Source: an uncultured Clostridia bacterium (lineage in GTDB: Bacteria; Bacillota; Clostridia; Oscillospirales; Ruminococcaceae). Taken from it: a DNA stretch of 64,000 bases. Positions 8,357 to 17,006 of this stretch are shown here, in pieces (position 1 is the first letter of the stretch; each line of letters starts with the position of its first letter). The stretch is from assembly GCA_947626165.1 (NCBI GenBank), contig CANQRG010000002.1:124001-188000 (forward strand), read 5' to 3'. Made by a program: the position numbers and the translations under genes. The notes under the pieces are model-generated. The model saw nothing but the letters and a program-made list of their open reading frames with translations. It searched no databases and was not told the DNA's origin.

Positions 8357-8779
8357 TCACCGTATTATTTTAAATCCGCTTTCCTGAGGAGCGTCTATAT
8401 TCTCCTCAATCTCAAAAAGGTTGCTGTTTTGGTCTATATAAGCGATAATAGCTTCACTCCGTGCGACGATACCTCTTGTAAAGCTAATTGTCTTACATTC
8501 CTCAATAATAAGCTTAGTCTGCTCTTTTAAATTTCTAATAAAATCGTCGTATTTTCTGATTTTTTTCAGATATCCGAGCTTTTCTTCAAGGTCGATAAGA
8601 GTTTCCTCACCGCGCTTTATACTATCTCTCACACCCTGCCTTGTTATCCCAAGGTTTTCGGCAATTTCAGCAAGCGATAAGTCATCAAAGTAATAAAGCT
8701 CAAGAACATCTTTCTGCTTGTCGGTCAGCATATAACCGTAAATATCGATCAATATGGTTATATCAAGATTTTTTGCCAT
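8357..8779 (-). CDS. ylxM: YlxM/p13-like SRP-associated helix-turn-helix protein (UPF0122)
   Basis: YlxM proteins carry a sigma-factor-like helix-turn-helix and are encoded next to ffh; in streptococci YlxM stimulates SRP function. The 140-aa protein has LTDKQKDVLELYYFDDLSLAEIAENLGITRQGVRDSIKRGEETL at about 17-60, which is the family hallmark. The usual length is about 105-115 aa, so the C-terminal about 30 residues are an extension. It is the first gene of the operon, behind a strong promoter. Confidence 0.95.
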   Translation of the reverse strand: MAKNLDITILIDIYGYMLTDKQKDVLELYYFDDLSLAEIAENLGITRQGVRDSIKRGEETLIDLEEKLGYLKKIRKYDDFIRNLKEQTKLIIEECKTISFTRGIVARSEAIIAYIDQNSNLFEIEENIDAPQESGFKIIR

Positions 8780-8869
8780 TAATTCTAACCTTCTTTGCAG
8801 TGTGATAATATCTTGCTGAGACAGCCATTGAGCGCATCAATGTAAAGCAGACTGCCTTTACAAATATGT

Positions 8870-8898
8870 ATTATAACCTAAGTTGATAGATTTGTCAA
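8870..8898 (-). promoter_or_regulatory. Promoter of the ylxM-ffh-rpsP-khpA operon
   Basis: On the minus strand TTGACA (8893-8898) and TATAAT (8870-8875) are 17 bases apart and leave a leader of about 85 bases before ylxM. Confidence 0.8.
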
Positions 8899-8992
8899 TA
8901 CTAATTACAAAATTTTTTTCAAAAGTTTTAATTTGCCTGGTGAAGGGTGTGATTAAGATTATATTATTCTTCTTTTCGTGAGGTACGGATAT

Positions 8993-9042
8993 AAATTTCA
9001 CCTGTAGGGCAAACTAAAACCGATAGGTGAAATTTTATTTTT
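8993..9042 (+). promoter_or_regulatory. Leader hairpin with T tract upstream of a small gene
   Basis: AAATTTCACCT (8993-9003) and AGGTGAAATTT (9025-9035) form a perfect 11-bp stem, followed by TATTTTTTC. No gene ends here on the plus strand, so it may be an attenuator in the leader of the 9087 gene. Between this and the ylxM promoter I see no other feature. Confidence 0.5.
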
Positions 9043-9055
9043 TCAAAACCAAGAA

Positions 9056-9089
9056 GGGAGGAACCCCTAAGTGGGGTAATTATATTATG
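9056..9089 (+). promoter_or_regulatory. Ribosome-binding site separated from the start codon by a hairpin
   Basis: GGGAGG (9056-9061) lies 25 bases before ATG 9087. ACCCC (9063-9067) and GGGGT (9073-9077) form a stem with a TAAGT loop in between. Folding it leaves about ten bases between the Shine-Dalgarno and the ATG, a normal distance. This decides the start at 9087. Confidence 0.55.
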
Positions 9090-9368
9090 GCAAAGCAAGG
9101 TATGAAGCGTCCTGACAGGACGCATACACGTCCGCTTAATGAACAGGCTGCTGTTCCTGAAATTCAGGGAAAGGCTAAAAGCGGTAAGGAGAAAGCAAGA
9201 CCGATTATACCGGGTACAAGTGCGCCTGCGCAAAAGGTTTACCACTCTACTCCGCATAAGCACAGCGGTGACAAGCCAATTGCTGATGTCTATCCTGTTA
9301 TCGACACCGATTTGGCAAGGGATAATCTTGAGAATGATATTCCTGACGCTGATTTGCAGGATCTATAG
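9087..9368 (+). CDS. Small hydrophilic protein of unknown function
   Basis: The 93-aa product begins MAKQGMKRPDRTHTRP. It has no membrane segment, is rich in proline, lysine and histidine in its first two thirds and acidic in its last 20 residues (DTDLARDNLENDIPDADLQDL ending). It looks largely disordered and I do not recognise a family. A GTG at 9027 is in frame but would place the start inside a leader hairpin and add 20 unlikely residues. The gene stands alone, upstream of repeats and a terminator. Confidence 0.65.
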   Translation: MAKQGMKRPDRTHTRPLNEQAAVPEIQGKAKSGKEKARPIIPGTSAPAQKVYHSTPHKHSGDKPIADVYPVIDTDLARDNLENDIPDADLQDL

Positions 9369-9369
9369 C

Positions 9370-9523
9370 TGCTAGAGGCTAGAAGCAAGAAGCAAGAGGC
9401 AAGAAGCAAAACCGCCGAGCCGGCGGAGGCTCTACTGCCTATTATAATTTTGAAAAATGTTCAAGTTAGTGCAACGGCAGGCTTATCAATTGATAATTGA
9501 CAATGGATAATGGATAATGGATA
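9370..9523. repeat. Intergenic repeat cluster
   Basis: The 327-base gap before spoIIE starts with AGAAGCAAGAAGCAAGAGGC repeats (9370-9407). It continues with a copy of the roughly 70-base CCGCCG...CGGC(A/G)GG element (about 9407-9482) and ends with TTGATAATTGACAATGGATAATGG repeats (about 9487-9527). All three motifs recur elsewhere in the window. Confidence 0.7.
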
Positions 9524-9540
9524 ATTGTCAGAAGTAAGAC

Positions 9541-9571
9541 AAAAGCGTTCGGAAAAATTCCGAACGCTTTT
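9541..9571. terminator. Intrinsic terminator
   Basis: AAAAGCGTTCGG (9541-9552) and CCGAACGCTTTT (9560-9571) form a 12-bp stem with A and T tracts on both sides. Nearly the same sequence recurs at 35277-35310. Confidence 0.8.
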
Positions 9572-9635
9572 CTTGCATCTAACCTGTTGCACCTGTTAGA
9601 TAATGTCACAAATTAAAATCTATTGTAATACGCTG

Positions 9636-9672
9636 TTTGCGACAATTTTTCTGTCAAGCACATTGTAATATT
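9636..9672 (+). promoter_or_regulatory. Candidate Spo0A boxes upstream of spoIIE
   Basis: TTTGCGACAA (9636-9645) reads TTGTCGCAAA on the other strand, close to the Spo0A box core TGTCGAA. TGTCAAG (9652-9658) is a weaker second match. TAATAT follows at about 9667. In Bacillus, spoIIE is activated by Spo0A-P from similarly placed boxes; the role here is inferred. Confidence 0.35.
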
Positions 9673-9695
9673 TTAATATCTACAGAGAGATATAT

Positions 9696-12005
9696 ATGTG
9701 TAGAAATTTTGGAGACAATGGTGATAGGATGTTGAATTTTCAGATTTTAGAAAAGAACGAGGAAAAGATAAAAAGCTTTTCGCTGATGGGACTTGCAATG
9801 GTTTTAGGGTATATATCTAGCAAAGGCAATATACTTGGCTTTAACTCGCCGGTCAATATTGTGATCGTTTCGATATCGGGCTTTAGCTCAATACCGGCGT
9901 TTATTGCGTCTGTGCTGTCTTACGTCATAAATGGAAATATTGCAGAGGGTATACCGAGTATATGTGCAATGACAACGATAGTTGTTTTAAAGACTTTTGT
10001 TTTTCCCCATACATATAATAATTCTCCTTTTTCACTTGCTGTAATGTCAGGAGCGGTAACACTGTTTTTCGGGGCGCTGCTAAGTTTAGTTATGCCCTCA
10101 AGAGTTGAAGTCACTATTTATAGGTCGTTTTCAGCAATACTGTGTTTTTTTCTTGTTTATTTTTCAAAGTATTGTTACGAAAATTACAAGAAAACAGGCA
10201 CAATAAGTATAAAAGGATTAAACGGAGTCGGATTGAGCATACTATATGTAATTCTTGTTGCAACCCTGACTTCTGTGTCAATTTTGGGTATAAATCTGGG
10301 ACGGGCTTTCGGAGTTGTGGTAATGCTTTTCGCTGTAAACAGATATAAGCATATCGGCGGAGCGGTCTGCGGTGCTCTGGCAACCTGCGGAGTTATTTTG
10401 TGCGCCCCCGAGCTTGCAAAGAATACCCTGCTTCTTGCGACTTCTGGATTGATTTGCGGTGCTTTTGCATCTTTCGGGATTGCGGCTATTATCATTGTGT
10501 TTATCGGCGTGTCGCTGGTATCGCTTGTAACAATAGGAATGAACCCAGATACTTTTAAGCTGTTTGCCGACTTGATTGCCGGAGCAGTGATATATCTCGC
10601 TATTCCTGAGGGGAAGGTGACAGGTGCGCTTAAACTCGTCAGCGGAACAAACAAGGCGACCGAGATATCTAATAAAACTGTTTCATCAAAGCTGACATTT
10701 GCGTCAAACGCCCTGACAGATGTTAAAAATCAGATATCGACCGTTACAGAAGCAATGGAGAAAAAGGTAACTCCTACGCAGCTTGGCAGACTTGTAAAGA
10801 ACAGCGTTTGCAGAGATTGCCCAATGAATCCTATATGCTGGCAGAGAAAAGAGTGTGAGACAAAAAGCGTTTTCACACAGCTTCAGAGAAAAATAGCATG
10901 TCTTGAAAAACTGGGTGAGGAGGACATATCAAAGAAGCTCCCAGAATGTATAAGAAAGGAGCTTTTGGCGAATACATATAATATGATGTATACGAATATG
11001 CTGTTTGAGCAGAGTTCATCAAGAAAGTTAAGAGAAATGAGAGAGTTTCTCTCAACTCAGCTTGAAACTATGGGTAATGTTTTGGATGACATTTCAAATG
11101 ATGTTTCAAAGCTGTCTAATGTAGATGTTGGGATGTCATCAAGGGCAAGCGAGCTTGTAAGGCGTCTTGGAGGAGAAAACCAGCGCGCCTGCATTTATGT
11201 TGACGAGCGTAAAATGCTCAGGGGAGAGATTTTCTACAGTTCACAGTCGCATATTGACGCGGTAAAACTTACAGTTGAGTTAGGCGATATGATAGGCTGT
11301 GAGCTTGAAATGCCGAGAAAGGTAACTATTGGTGATACAACCAGGCTTGAATATTCAGAGCGTCCTGTATACACATTATCACAGGGCTATTATCAGACTG
11401 CAGGAGTGCCTAATCAACATTCAGGCGACTACTATGAAAAGCTAACCATAAACAACACTGAGAGCTATATAATACTTTCTGACGGAATGGGAACAGGAAA
11501 CAGAGCAAGGCTCGATTCAATGTTTACTGTTAATCTCACTGCACGTCTTTTAACAGCGGGTGTTTCTGACGAAACTGCTGTCAAGCTTTTGAATTCTGTA
11601 CTTCAGGTAAAGTGTTGGGAGGAGTCATTTGCAACGCTTGATTTAGTAAAATTCGACTTGTGCGGAGGGTATCTTAATATTCTAAAGGCAGGAGCAGGAC
11701 CAAGCTATATTTACAGAGACGGACAGCTAAAAAAGATAGAGGGGTATGCGTTTCCGCTTGGTATTTTGTCAGAAACCAGTGCAAGTCAGATAAGAAATAA
11801 GCTGTTTAAAAATGATATTGTGATAATATGCAGCGATGGTGTAAACGAGAGTGCTGTTAGAGCCGTTTTGAGAAATAAAAGGGAGGTTTTAAAGATGTCT
11901 CCCGAAGATATCTCAAGAGAAATAGGAGAACTTGCCGCTGAAAAAAGCATGACGCTCAAGCCTGATGATATAACTGTGATTTGCAGTAAAGTAGGAAAAA
12001 AATAA
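9696..12005 (+). CDS. spoIIE: Stage II sporulation protein E (PP2C-type phosphatase)
   Basis: SpoIIE sits at the asymmetric septum and dephosphorylates the anti-anti-sigma factor SpoIIAA, which releases sigma-F in the forespore. The 769-aa protein has a polytopic N-terminal half (about ten hydrophobic segments up to about residue 310), a central region with a cysteine cluster (CRDCPMNPICWQRKEC), and a C-terminal PP2C domain with ILSDGMGTGNRARLDS, LKAGAGPSYI and IICSDGVNE, which provide the metal-binding aspartates. ATG 9696 gives the longest form; ATG 9729 (MLNFQILEKN) is also plausible, since GGAGA lies 14 bases before it. The gene indicates that the organism can sporulate. Confidence 0.96.
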   Translation: MCRNFGDNGDRMLNFQILEKNEEKIKSFSLMGLAMVLGYISSKGNILGFNSPVNIVIVSISGFSSIPAFIASVLSYVINGNIAEGIPSICAMTTIVVLKTFVFPHTYNNSPFSLAVMSGAVTLFFGALLSLVMPSRVEVTIYRSFSAILCFFLVYFSKYCYENYKKTGTISIKGLNGVGLSILYVILVATLTSVSILGINLGRAFGVVVMLFAVNRYKHIGGAVCGALATCGVILCAPELAKNTLLLATSGLICGAFASFGIAAIIIVFIGVSLVSLVTIGMNPDTFKLFADLIAGAVIYLAIPEGKVTGALKLVSGTNKATEISNKTVSSKLTFASNALTDVKNQISTVTEAMEKKVTPTQLGRLVKNSVCRDCPMNPICWQRKECETKSVFTQLQRKIACLEKLGEEDISKKLPECIRKELLANTYNMMYTNMLFEQSSSRKLREMREFLSTQLETMGNVLDDISNDVSKLSNVDVGMSSRASELVRRLGGENQRACIYVDERKMLRGEIFYSSQSHIDAVKLTVELGDMIGCELEMPRKVTIGDTTRLEYSERPVYTLSQGYYQTAGVPNQHSGDYYEKLTINNTESYIILSDGMGTGNRARLDSMFTVNLTARLLTAGVSDETAVKLLNSVLQVKCWEESFATLDLVKFDLCGGYLNILKAGAGPSYIYRDGQLKKIEGYAFPLGILSETSASQIRNKLFKNDIVIICSDGVNESAVRAVLRNKREVLKMSPEDISREIGELAAEKSMTLKPDDITVICSKVGKK

Positions 12006-12280
12006 TCAAATAACATCTGATGTTTATTTTTATCACTTTTTCTTTGGTTATTTTGCACAAATTTGTAATGCGTTTTCTGTGAGAATTCTAAAAATAATAC
12101 AAAAAGTATTGTAAAAAAAGCCAAAAAGGTGTAAAATAAAAATCAGAAGTCAGGTATATAAGTTAGAATAGCGAATGAACAGCAGGAACGGTTAGTTTAA
12201 TTGATTTTTAATTAAAATCTATAATGTCTAAACTTTTACTTCTAACTTTTGAATTCTGAATTCTTACTTCTAACTATTGA
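12006..12280 (+). other. AT-rich gap before glgB
   Basis: This gap holds no ORF. A weak AACATCTGATGTT hairpin followed by TATTTTT (about 12010-12030) may end spoIIE transcription. The last 50 bases contain the dispersed TTACTTCTAACTTTTGAATT repeat, present twice (about 12235-12279). I see no convincing promoter for glgB. Confidence 0.4.
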
Positions 12281-12308
12281 AAGGAGACCTTTGCAATTCA
12301 AAGGTATG
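12281..12308 (+). promoter_or_regulatory. glgB ribosome-binding site followed directly by a hairpin
   Basis: AAGGAG (12281-12286) is followed at once by ACCTTTG-CAATT-CAAAGGT (12287-12305), a perfect 7-bp stem. ATG 12306 comes directly after the stem and ATG 12318 twelve bases later. With the hairpin folded, 12318 has the better spacing. Confidence 0.55.
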
Positions 12309-14321
12309 GAAAATAATATGGACATAATTCCTGAAAGCTATAAAGCGCCATTACACCTTTTTCACGAGGGTAAAAATTTTGAAGCATATAAATTTTTCGG
12401 CTCTGTAAGGGGTGAAAAGGACGGACAGACCGGATATTATTTCAGGGTATGGGCTACTCATGCACAGGCTGTTTCGGTCGTTGGAAATTTTAATTCTTGG
12501 AACGATATGAAAAATCCAATGGAGAAAATTGCAGACACAGAGGTATGGGAAACGTTCGTTGCTGGACTTGAAAGATATGAGACATATAAATACTGCGTTA
12601 CAACGCGCTCGGGGAAAAAAATCATGAAAGCAGACCCTTATGGAACTCATATGGAGACGGCTCCTGCTACTGCAACAAAGATTTATGAAATTAGCGGTTT
12701 TGAGTGGTCTGACAGCGTTTGGCAGAAAAAAATGAGTGAGATTGATATATTAAATTCTCCTGTAAATATCTATGAGGTCAACTTAGGCTCGTGGCGAAAG
12801 TATGAGGACGGCAATTTCCTGTCATATACTAAGTTTGCCGAGGAAATAATTCCTTATATAACAGATATGGGTTATACACACGTTGAGTTTATGCCGCTGG
12901 CGGAGTTTCCCTTCGACGGCTCGTGGGGTTATCAGTGTATAGGCTATTACGCGCCTACGTCACGTTTTGGAACGCCAGAAGACTTTATGAAAATGGTCGA
13001 CATGTTCCACAATGCGGATATAGGTGTGATACTCGACTGGGTACCTGCGCATTTTCCGAAGGACGAGGCAGGGCTGTTTGAATGGGACGGCGAGCCTTGC
13101 TATGAGTATAGCGATCCTAGAAAGGGCGAGCATTACTCATGGGGTACAAAGGTGTTTGATTATGGTAAGCCTGAGGTAAGGTCGTTTCTTATATCAAATG
13201 CTGTTTACTGGCTTGAGAAGTACCATATTGACGGTCTTAGAGTTGACGCAGTTGCGTCTATGCTTTATCTTGATTACGACAGGCGGGACGGCGAGTGGAT
13301 ACCTAATAAAAACGGCGGAAACGAAAATCTGGAGGCTATAGAGTTTTTGCAGGAGCTTAATACTGAGGTGTTCAGAAAGTTCCCGAAGGCTATGATGATA
13401 GCTGAGGAATCGACAGCGTGGCCTATGGTTTCAAAGCCTGTCAGCGACGGGGGACTGGGATTTAACTTCAAGTGGAATATGGGCTGGATGAACGATATGC
13501 TTATGTATATGTCTCAAGACCCTATAAACAGAGCTTTTCATCATAATGCGCTGACGTTTTCTTTCTTCTATGCGTTCTCGGAGAATTTTATTCTGCCTAT
13601 CTCTCACGACGAGGTCGTACACGGCAAGGGTTCGCTTGTTAATAAGATGTTCGGAGATGCCGACCAAAAGTTTGCACAGGCGAGGGCGTTTTTGGCTTAT
13701 ATGACCGCTCACCCAGGAAAGAAGCTTCTGTTTATGGGTAGCGAATTTGCACAGTTCAGAGAGTGGGACTATGAAAACGGTCTTGAGTGGTTTATGATAG
13801 ACAAGTTTGAAAACCACAGAAATTTTCAGAAGTTTGTCAAAAACCTCAACCATTTTTATAAAGACAACAAGCCTATGTGGGAAATTGATTATTCGTGGGA
13901 GGGATTCTCGTGGATATCGAATGATGACTACAAGCAAAGCATAATAATATTCAGGAGAATAGACAAAAGCGGTGATGAAATAATCACTGTCTGCAACTTT
14001 GTCCCCGTTGGACGTGAGGTGTATTCGTTCGGCGTGCCTAGAGCAGGTGTGTATGAGGAGGTATTCAACTCTACTTCTCCTGACGGCAGTCCTGTCACAA
14101 ATAAGCCTGTGAGGACTTCCGCTGTGGCAATGCATGGCTTTGACAGGTCGATAACTATAAAAATACCGCCGTTTTCGGTTATGTATTTTAAACGCAGAAA
14201 AACACAGAGAAAACCATCGAAGAAAGCTGACGGCAATAAAGCCAATAAAAAATCGGCGGCGTCAAAGACGTCTGAAAAAACAGCAAAGAAAAAGTCTGCT
14301 GACAGTAAGCAGACAAAGTAA
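12306..14321 (+). CDS. glgB: 1,4-alpha-glucan branching enzyme with lysine-rich tail
   Basis: GlgB cuts alpha-1,4 glucan chains and re-attaches them as alpha-1,6 branches during glycogen synthesis. The product of about 671 aa has an N-terminal CBM48-like domain (about 40-130, with VVGNFNSWN), and a GH13 barrel with VILDWVPAHF, the nucleophile region DGLRVDAVASM, the acid/base region MIAEEST, and PISHDEVVHGKGS. A beta-sandwich domain follows. The last 42 residues are unusual: 14 lysines and 3 arginines mixed with A, S and T, like a histone tail. The start is either ATG 12306 or 12318. It is the first gene of the glgB-glgC-glgD group. Confidence 0.96.
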   Translation: MENNMDIIPESYKAPLHLFHEGKNFEAYKFFGSVRGEKDGQTGYYFRVWATHAQAVSVVGNFNSWNDMKNPMEKIADTEVWETFVAGLERYETYKYCVTTRSGKKIMKADPYGTHMETAPATATKIYEISGFEWSDSVWQKKMSEIDILNSPVNIYEVNLGSWRKYEDGNFLSYTKFAEEIIPYITDMGYTHVEFMPLAEFPFDGSWGYQCIGYYAPTSRFGTPEDFMKMVDMFHNADIGVILDWVPAHFPKDEAGLFEWDGEPCYEYSDPRKGEHYSWGTKVFDYGKPEVRSFLISNAVYWLEKYHIDGLRVDAVASMLYLDYDRRDGEWIPNKNGGNENLEAIEFLQELNTEVFRKFPKAMMIAEESTAWPMVSKPVSDGGLGFNFKWNMGWMNDMLMYMSQDPINRAFHHNALTFSFFYAFSENFILPISHDEVVHGKGSLVNKMFGDADQKFAQARAFLAYMTAHPGKKLLFMGSEFAQFREWDYENGLEWFMIDKFENHRNFQKFVKNLNHFYKDNKPMWEIDYSWEGFSWISNDDYKQSIIIFRRIDKSGDEIITVCNFVPVGREVYSFGVPRAGVYEEVFNSTSPDGSPVTNKPVRTSAVAMHGFDRSITIKIPPFSVMYFKRRKTQRKPSKKADGNKANKKSAASKTSEKTAKKKSADSKQTK

Positions 14322-14376
14322 AAAATAAAAATCGATTTATATAAATTATTTAAAACAGTCAAGTAGGTGAATGTTT

Positions 14377-15585
14377 ATGTTTAACAAAAAAGAATGCGTC
14401 GCAATGCTTCTGGCAGGCGGTCAGGGAAGCAGGCTTTATGCCCTGACGCAGAAAGTTGCGAAGCCTGCGGTGCCGTTCGGCGGAAAGTACAGGATAATAG
14501 ATTTTCCGCTGTCTAACTGCGTAAACTCGGGAATTGACACGGTCGGTGTTTTAACGCAGTATCAGCCGCTGGTTATGAACGACTATATCGGAAACGGTCA
14601 GCCTTGGGATTTGGACAGACTGCACGGAGGCGTTCATATTCTTGCGCCGTATCAGTCAAAGTCGGGGGCAAAGTGGTATCAGGGTACTGCCAATGCAATT
14701 TATCAGAACCTTTCGTTTATTGAGAGGTATGACCCCGAATACGTTATAATTCTATCGGGCGACCATATTTATAAAATGGATTACGATAAGATGCTCAGCT
14801 ACCACAAGGAAAAGGGTGCGGCGGCTACCATTGCGGTTATCAATGTGCCTATCGACGAGGCTTCGCGTTTCGGAATTATGTTTGCCCACGAGGACGGGCA
14901 GATTTACGATTTCGTAGAAAAGCCGCCAGAGCCTAAGAGTACCCTTGCTTCAATGGGAATATATATTTTCACCTTTGACGTTTTGAAAAAGTATCTCACT
15001 GAGAATGAGAACGACAAGTCGGAGAACAACTCAAAAGACTTCGGCAAGGATATAATTCCTGCGCTTTTGCGTGATAACCAGAAGCTTTACGCTTACCGCT
15101 TTGACGGCTACTGGAAAGACGTTGGTACTATCGACAGTCTATGGGAGGCTAATATGGATTTGATAAATCCGAATATTCCTATAGACTTGTACGACCCTGC
15201 TTGGAAGATATATTCGAGAAATCCGGGGCTTCCTCCGCAGGTTATCGGAAAGGACGCTAAAATTCAGAACTCGATGGTAACAGAGGGCTGCGTTATAGAC
15301 GGAACGGTTGACTTTTCAATGCTTTCTGACGGCGTAACTATTGAAAAGGACGCGGTCGTTACCGATTCAATAATTATGCCAGGAGCGGTTATACGTTCAG
15401 GAGCGAGAGTAGAATATGCTATAATCGGTGAAAATTCAGAGATTTGCGAGGGCGTTCATGTAGGCAGACGTCCTGAGGATATGCCGAACAGAGACGAGTG
15501 GGGAGTTGCGGTAGTTGGTCAGGACATAAAAATTTCTGCCGGCTCTGTGGTTGCGCCTAAGCAGATTATTTCGGAGAATATGTAG
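14377..15585 (+). CDS. glgC: Glucose-1-phosphate adenylyltransferase, catalytic subunit
   Basis: GlgC makes ADP-glucose from ATP and glucose 1-phosphate, the committed step of bacterial glycogen synthesis. The 402-aa protein opens [24 protein letters not shown], with the nucleotide-binding loop, then [19 protein letters not shown] and GDHIYKMDY. The C-terminal part is a left-handed beta-helix (EGCVIDG...SVVA). I start at ATG 14377, seven bases after AGGTG; ATG 14371 is too close to it. It is 55 bases after glgB and 15 bases before glgD. Confidence 0.97.
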   Translation: MFNKKECVAMLLAGGQGSRLYALTQKVAKPAVPFGGKYRIIDFPLSNCVNSGIDTVGVLTQYQPLVMNDYIGNGQPWDLDRLHGGVHILAPYQSKSGAKWYQGTANAIYQNLSFIERYDPEYVIILSGDHIYKMDYDKMLSYHKEKGAAATIAVINVPIDEASRFGIMFAHEDGQIYDFVEKPPEPKSTLASMGIYIFTFDVLKKYLTENENDKSENNSKDFGKDIIPALLRDNQKLYAYRFDGYWKDVGTIDSLWEANMDLINPNIPIDLYDPAWKIYSRNPGLPPQVIGKDAKIQNSMVTEGCVIDGTVDFSMLSDGVTIEKDAVVTDSIIMPGAVIRSGARVEYAIIGENSEICEGVHVGRRPEDMPNRDEWGVAVVGQDIKISAGSVVAPKQIISENM

Positions 15586-15600
15586 AGAGGATGAGCTTTT

Positions 15601-16731
15601 ATGGGAACTTATAATATGGGAAAGGTCTTGGGACTGGTTTTTGCAAATATGCACGACAGCACAGTCAAGGACCTAACAAAGGCGAGAACAATGGGCTCAG
15701 TCCTTTTCGGCGGAAGATACAGAATGATCGACTTTCCGCTTTCTAACTTTGTAAACAGCGGTATTTCGACTGTTGGAGTTATAACTAAATATAATTACCA
15801 GTCGCTTATCGACCATCTGGGAACAGGCAGAGAGTGGGATCTGTCAAGAAAAAAGGGAGGTCTTTATCTGCTCCCTCCGTTCAGCAACGTAGAAAGCAAG
15901 CTCTATCGAGGCAGGCTTGAGGCTCTTTACGGTGTTCTTAATTTTATAAAGAGCGTTCACGCTGAATACGTTTTGATGTCCGACTGCGACGTGGTTGCGA
16001 ATATTGACTACAGACCTGTTCTGTCGGCGCATATTGACAGCGGTGCTGACATAACTTGTATTGCTCACACCGGACAGTACAATGCCGATTTGATAAAATC
16101 AAGTACGGTTTTCTCCGTCGATTCCAATAACATTGTTAAGGACGTGCTTATAGGTTCAAATCTTTCGGGAGTATGCACCCTTAGCCTTAATATGGTCGTT
16201 ATTAAAAAGAACTTTCTTGTTGATTTGGTTCAGACCGCTATTGCACAGGGAAGATACAGCTTTGAGAGGGATATTCTCCAAAGTAAACTGAATGACCTTA
16301 AAATTGTAACATATGAGTATTCGGGATACTTTAAGAAAATATACAGCGAGAAAAGCTACTTTGAAGCTAATATGGACCTTCTCAATTTAGATAACTGCAA
16401 AGAGCTTTTCACTCAGAGAAGACCTATCTATACTAAGGTAAGAGACAATGCGCCGTCTAAGTACGGACTTAACAGCTATGTTTCAAATTCTCTTGTCGCC
16501 GACGGCTGCGTTATAGACGGAACAGTTGAGAACTCGGTACTGTTCAGGGGAGTAAACGTCGGCAAGGGCGTTACCGTTAAAAACGCTATCTTAATGCAGG
16601 ATACAATAATAGGCGACGGCAGTAAGGTAGAGAACGTAATAACCGACAAAAACGTGTCTATCGGAAACGACAGAACATTGATTTCATCTGACGATTATCC
16701 TATGTTTATTGGTAAGGGAGCTTCAGTCTGA
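15601..16731 (+). CDS. glgD: Glucose-1-phosphate adenylyltransferase subunit GlgD
   Basis: GlgD is a catalytically weak partner that forms a heterotetramer with GlgC in Firmicutes and raises its activity. The 376-aa protein has the GlgC fold (FGGRYRMIDFPLSNFVNSG, beta-helix with DGCVIDG), but the N-terminal GGxGxRL nucleotide loop is replaced by FANMHDSTVKDLTKAR, as expected of GlgD. GAGAGG precedes the ATG. The usual next gene, glgA, follows only after a 1.9-kb island of unrelated small genes. Confidence 0.96.
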   Translation: MGTYNMGKVLGLVFANMHDSTVKDLTKARTMGSVLFGGRYRMIDFPLSNFVNSGISTVGVITKYNYQSLIDHLGTGREWDLSRKKGGLYLLPPFSNVESKLYRGRLEALYGVLNFIKSVHAEYVLMSDCDVVANIDYRPVLSAHIDSGADITCIAHTGQYNADLIKSSTVFSVDSNNIVKDVLIGSNLSGVCTLSLNMVVIKKNFLVDLVQTAIAQGRYSFERDILQSKLNDLKIVTYEYSGYFKKIYSEKSYFEANMDLLNLDNCKELFTQRRPIYTKVRDNAPSKYGLNSYVSNSLVADGCVIDGTVENSVLFRGVNVGKGVTVKNAILMQDTIIGDGSKVENVITDKNVSIGNDRTLISSDDYPMFIGKGASV

Positions 16732-16732
16732 T

Positions 16733-16772
16733 TAATTGACAATTGATAATTGAAAATGGATAATGGACAATT
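16733..16772. repeat. TTGACAATTGATAATTG-type repeat at the left edge of the island
   Basis: This is a copy of the dispersed motif TTGATAATTGACAATGGATAATGG. A second copy in the same direction lies at 18557-18590, so the island between glgD and glgA is bracketed by direct repeats. Confidence 0.65.
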
Positions 16773-16983
16773 ATTCTTCTGCATCTTTCATAAGCTTATC
16801 ACATTGCTCACTTAGCCTTGACGTTTCATCCGATAAACATTCAAGCGCACATCTGAAAACATCATTTTCAAATATATAATCGTAGAATATTACAAATATA
16901 TCTGATAGCCCTGCCAACATTTTTGCTTTTAGTTGTATTTTTTCAAAGTCATATAAACTAATCCCTCTGATTGGTTTACTCAT
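16771..16983 (-). CDS. Small helical protein, family A, second gene of the pair (locus 1)
   Basis: I do not recognise a named family. The 70-aa product is predicted helical, with core YDFEKIQLKAKMLAGLSD and ALECLSDETSRLSEQC. It is clearly homologous to the 40059-40271 product: both share DFE-I, LAGLS/LEGLS, V(F/M)...Y, ALECL, LSE-C-KLM and end in AEE. AAGGAAGTGAC precedes ATG 16983. It lies downstream of the 17007-17234 gene and is transcribed away from the array of RHH-like genes. The function is unknown; a partner or modulator role for the RHH-like proteins is speculation. Confidence 0.75.
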   Translation of the reverse strand: MSKPIRGISLYDFEKIQLKAKMLAGLSDIFVIFYDYIFENDVFRCALECLSDETSRLSEQCDKLMKDAEE

Positions 16984-17006
16984 TAAAGTCACTTCCTTTC
17001 TGTAGT

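Noticed and set aside
10184-10654. 156-codon frame opposite spoIIE
   Set aside because: It is antisense to the membrane domain of SpoIIE with no start signals.
13431-14135. 234-codon open frame opposite glgB
   Set aside because: It is antisense to a well-supported gene, has no ribosome-binding site and no recognisable domain.
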